Below are positions 62,494 to 64,000 of a stretch of 64,000 nucleotides of DNA, in pieces. The position numbers were made by a program, and so were the translations under genes. The notes beneath the pieces are model-generated. The model did no database searches and had not been told where the DNA came from. It worked only from the letters and a program-made list of their open reading frames with translations. The stretch comes from Winogradskyella alexanderae (GTDB taxonomy: Bacteria > Bacteroidota > Bacteroidia > Flavobacteriales > Flavobacteriaceae), in contig NZ_JAIUJR010000001.1 in NCBI RefSeq assembly GCF_020166335.1, positions 372,001 through 436,000 on the forward strand, read 5' to 3'. The first letter of the stretch is position 1, and each line of letters starts with the position of its first letter.

Positions 62494-62522
62494 AAAAATT
62501 TAAATTATCTAAACAAAATAGA

Positions 62523-63017
62523 ATGGATTTAATTACACCAGAATTTGGACTTGTATTTTGGACGTTAATCACTTTTTTAGTCCTATTGTTCATTTTGAGA
62601 AAGTTTGCTTGGAATCCAATTTTGGGAGCGGTAAGCGAAAGAGAAGAAGGCATTAAAGATGCATTGGCTTCCGCCGAGAAAGCGCGTCAAGAAATGGAAA
62701 ACCTTCAAGCGGACAATGAGCGTATATTGCAAGAGGCTCGTGCAGAACGTGAGGCAATGTTGAAGGATGCTCGTGACATGAAGGCAAAAATGATATCTGA
62801 TGCCAAGGACGAAGCTCAGGCTCAGGCAAACAAAATGATAGAACAGGCTCAAGCAGCAATTGATAGTGAAAAGAAGGCAGCCATGGCCGAATTAAAAAAT
62901 CATGTTGCCGGCTTGTCAATAGAAATTGCAGAGAAAGTTGTACGTAACGAATTATCTAACAAAGACAAGCAAATAAAACTTGTCGAGGATATGTTAGGTG
63001 AAACTACTTTAAACTAA
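62523..63017 (+). CDS. atpF: ATP synthase F0 subunit b
   Basis: Peripheral-stalk subunit linking F0 to F1. The 164-residue protein has one N-terminal transmembrane helix (about 9-27), then FAWNPILGAVSEREEGI, the typical start of the soluble stalk, and a long right-handed coiled-coil-type helix with few breaks. It lies after the atpE hairpin and 6 bp before atpH. Length and layout are normal. Confidence 0.96.
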   Translation: MDLITPEFGLVFWTLITFLVLLFILRKFAWNPILGAVSEREEGIKDALASAEKARQEMENLQADNERILQEARAEREAMLKDARDMKAKMISDAKDEAQAQANKMIEQAQAAIDSEKKAAMAELKNHVAGLSIEIAEKVVRNELSNKDKQIKLVEDMLGETTLN

Positions 63018-63023
63018 AACTAA

Positions 63024-63560
63024 ATGGCAGAATCTAGAGCAGCTGTAAGATACGCCAAGGCAGTACTAAGTTTAGCTACAGAAAAAAAGGTAGCAGACAA
63101 GGTTAATGCAGACATGAAACAAATTGCTACTGCAATAGCAGACAATATTGAACTAGATGCGATGCTTCAAAGTCCTGTCGTGAGATCGTCAGATAAAGTA
63201 GCAGTATTAAAGGCTGTATTCGGAAATGCTAATGAGGCAACGTCTAATTTAATTGACGTTCTAATAACTAACAAGAGAATTGCCTTGTTAGGTGATGTGG
63301 CTAACAAGTACAATCACTTGTACGATGCGTTGAGAGAAACACAAGTTGCAAAAGTGACAACAGCTACACCGCTTACAAAAGACCTGGAAAAGAAAGTTTT
63401 ATCAAAAGTTAAGGAGCTTACAGGTAAGACTACTGAAATAGAAAATATTGTAGATGAATCTATTTTAGGAGGGTTCATCTTACGTGTTGGTGATTTGCAA
63501 TATGATGCAAGTATTACCAATAAATTGAACAAATTAAAGAGAGAATTTACATTAAACTAA
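63024..63560 (+). CDS. atpH: ATP synthase F1 subunit delta
   Basis: Peripheral-stalk cap that joins subunit b to the alpha subunits. The 178-residue protein begins RAAVRYAKAVLSLATEKK, with the six-helix N-terminal domain, and the C-terminal region has the conserved SILGGFILRVGDLQYDASI. It follows atpF after 6 bp. The stop is part of a 10-bp direct repeat that spans into the gap before atpA. Confidence 0.96.
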   Translation: MAESRAAVRYAKAVLSLATEKKVADKVNADMKQIATAIADNIELDAMLQSPVVRSSDKVAVLKAVFGNANEATSNLIDVLITNKRIALLGDVANKYNHLYDALRETQVAKVTTATPLTKDLEKKVLSKVKELTGKTTEIENIVDESILGGFILRVGDLQYDASITNKLNKLKREFTLN

Positions 63561-63581
63561 TAGCTAACAGTTAATAGCTAA
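63558..63581 (+). repeat. 10-bp tandem-like direct repeat between atpH and atpA
   Basis: TAATAGCTAA occurs at 63558-63567 and again at 63572-63581, 4 bp apart. The first copy overlaps the atpH stop codon (TAA). Probably a small local duplication; no function is implied. Confidence 0.5.
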
Positions 63582-63593
63582 AGACAATAAAAA

Positions 63594-64000
63594 ATGGCAG
63601 AAGTAAAACCAGCTGAGATATCAGCAATCTTAAAACAACAACTATCAGGATTTGAAGCAGGTGCTTCATTAAACGAAGTAGGAACAGTATTAACTGTTGG
63701 TGATGGTATTGTTCGAGCTTATGGACTTTCTAATGCACAATATGGTGAATTAGTAGAATTCGAAGGTGGCTTAGAAGGTATCGTACTTAACCTTGAAGAA
63801 GATAATGTTGGTATCGTATTATTAGGCCCTTCTAAAGAGATTAAAGAAGGTGCGACAGTAAAGCGTACAAACCGTATTGCGTCTATCAAAGTGGGTGAAG
63901 AAATGGTTGGACGTGTTGTTGATACACTTGGTAACCCCATTGACGGTAAAGGACCAATTGGTGGCGACTTGTACGAAATGCCACTTGAGCGCAAAGCACC
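63594..64000 (+). CDS. atpA: ATP synthase F1 subunit alpha, cut by window end
   Basis: Regulatory nucleotide-binding subunit of F1. The frame from the ATG at 63594 begins [17 protein letters not shown] and runs open to the window edge, about 135 codons of an expected 520-530. The visible part is the beta-barrel domain ([22 protein letters not shown]) and the start of the central domain, with [17 protein letters not shown]. The Walker A motif lies beyond the edge. Position after atpH is canonical. Confidence 0.97.
   Translation, partial: MAEVKPAEISAILKQQLSGFEAGASLNEVGTVLTVGDGIVRAYGLSNAQYGELVEFEGGLEGIVLNLEEDNVGIVLLGPSKEIKEGATVKRTNRIASIKVGEEMVGRVVDTLGNPIDGKGPIGGDLYEMPLERKA

Overview
The window is a low-GC chromosome segment from a member of the Bacteroidota, most likely a marine member of the Flavobacteriaceae. 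Four things point there: Bacteroidota-type promoters (TTG, about 19-21 bp, TAnnTTTG) before many genes; the type IX secretion/gliding lipoprotein SprE; lineage-typical DUF families (DUF4175, DUF4837, DUF5687, DUF6341, DUF6427, DUF4254); and the gene orders around purD-upp and sprE-bactofilin-atp. I saw no rRNA, tRNA, CRISPR array or insertion sequence. Family assignments come from reading motifs in translated sequence, not from database searches.

Layout. 1-9.2 kb: partial gltX and alkB (minus), then a large DUF4175 protein, ybeY, mnmG and a methyltransferase. mnmG is bracketed by two parS-like ParB sites, one a perfect match to the bacterial consensus. 9.3-19.4 kb: envelope and housekeeping genes (OmpH/Skp-like lipoprotein, DNA polymerase III delta', pgk, MltD-like lytic transglycosylase, DUF4837 lipoprotein, tatA, M23 peptidase, GH3-type adenylating enzyme, DUF6909 protein).

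19.4-44.3 kb is a surface polysaccharide locus of the Wzx/Wzy type. It has a Wzz-like chain-length protein, rfbBACD (dTDP-L-rhamnose), wecB-wecC (UDP-ManNAc and UDP-ManNAcA), a Wzx flippase, a pyruvyl transferase, three Wzy/ligase-like membrane proteins and several glycosyltransferases, including a WecG/TagA type that fits ManNAcA. It also has a hexapeptide acetyltransferase, two PaaK/CapK-like adenylating enzymes, an alpha/alpha-barrel protein and the initiating polyprenyl-phosphate sugar transferase. Between rfbD and wecB lie about 2.3 kb of decayed genes that I decoded as remnants of a sulfate-activation operon: cysQ, cysC and a cysD fragment. All are broken by stops and frameshifts, with their catalytic motifs eroded, and an intact small lipoprotein gene sits among them. 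This suggests an ancestor made a sulfated polysaccharide and this lineage lost the local supply of activated sulfate.

44.3-50.3 kb: purD, DUF6341, DUF6427, upp, DUF4254, a GT9 heptosyltransferase-like gene and an orphan PaaE-like flavo-iron-sulfur reductase, in alternating orientations with overlapping 3' ends. 50.4-53.8 kb: a PadR-regulated module with a membrane protein, a DUF5687 ABC permease and its ATPase. 53.9-57.0 kb: a divergent pair of related HAD-type proteins, one with an intact active site and one a pseudo-HAD fused to a large C-terminal domain. 57.3-64 kb: sprE, bactofilin, atpZ, an AtpI-like protein and the F-type ATP synthase operon atpBEFH-atpA (cut by the window end), with a strong hairpin after atpE.
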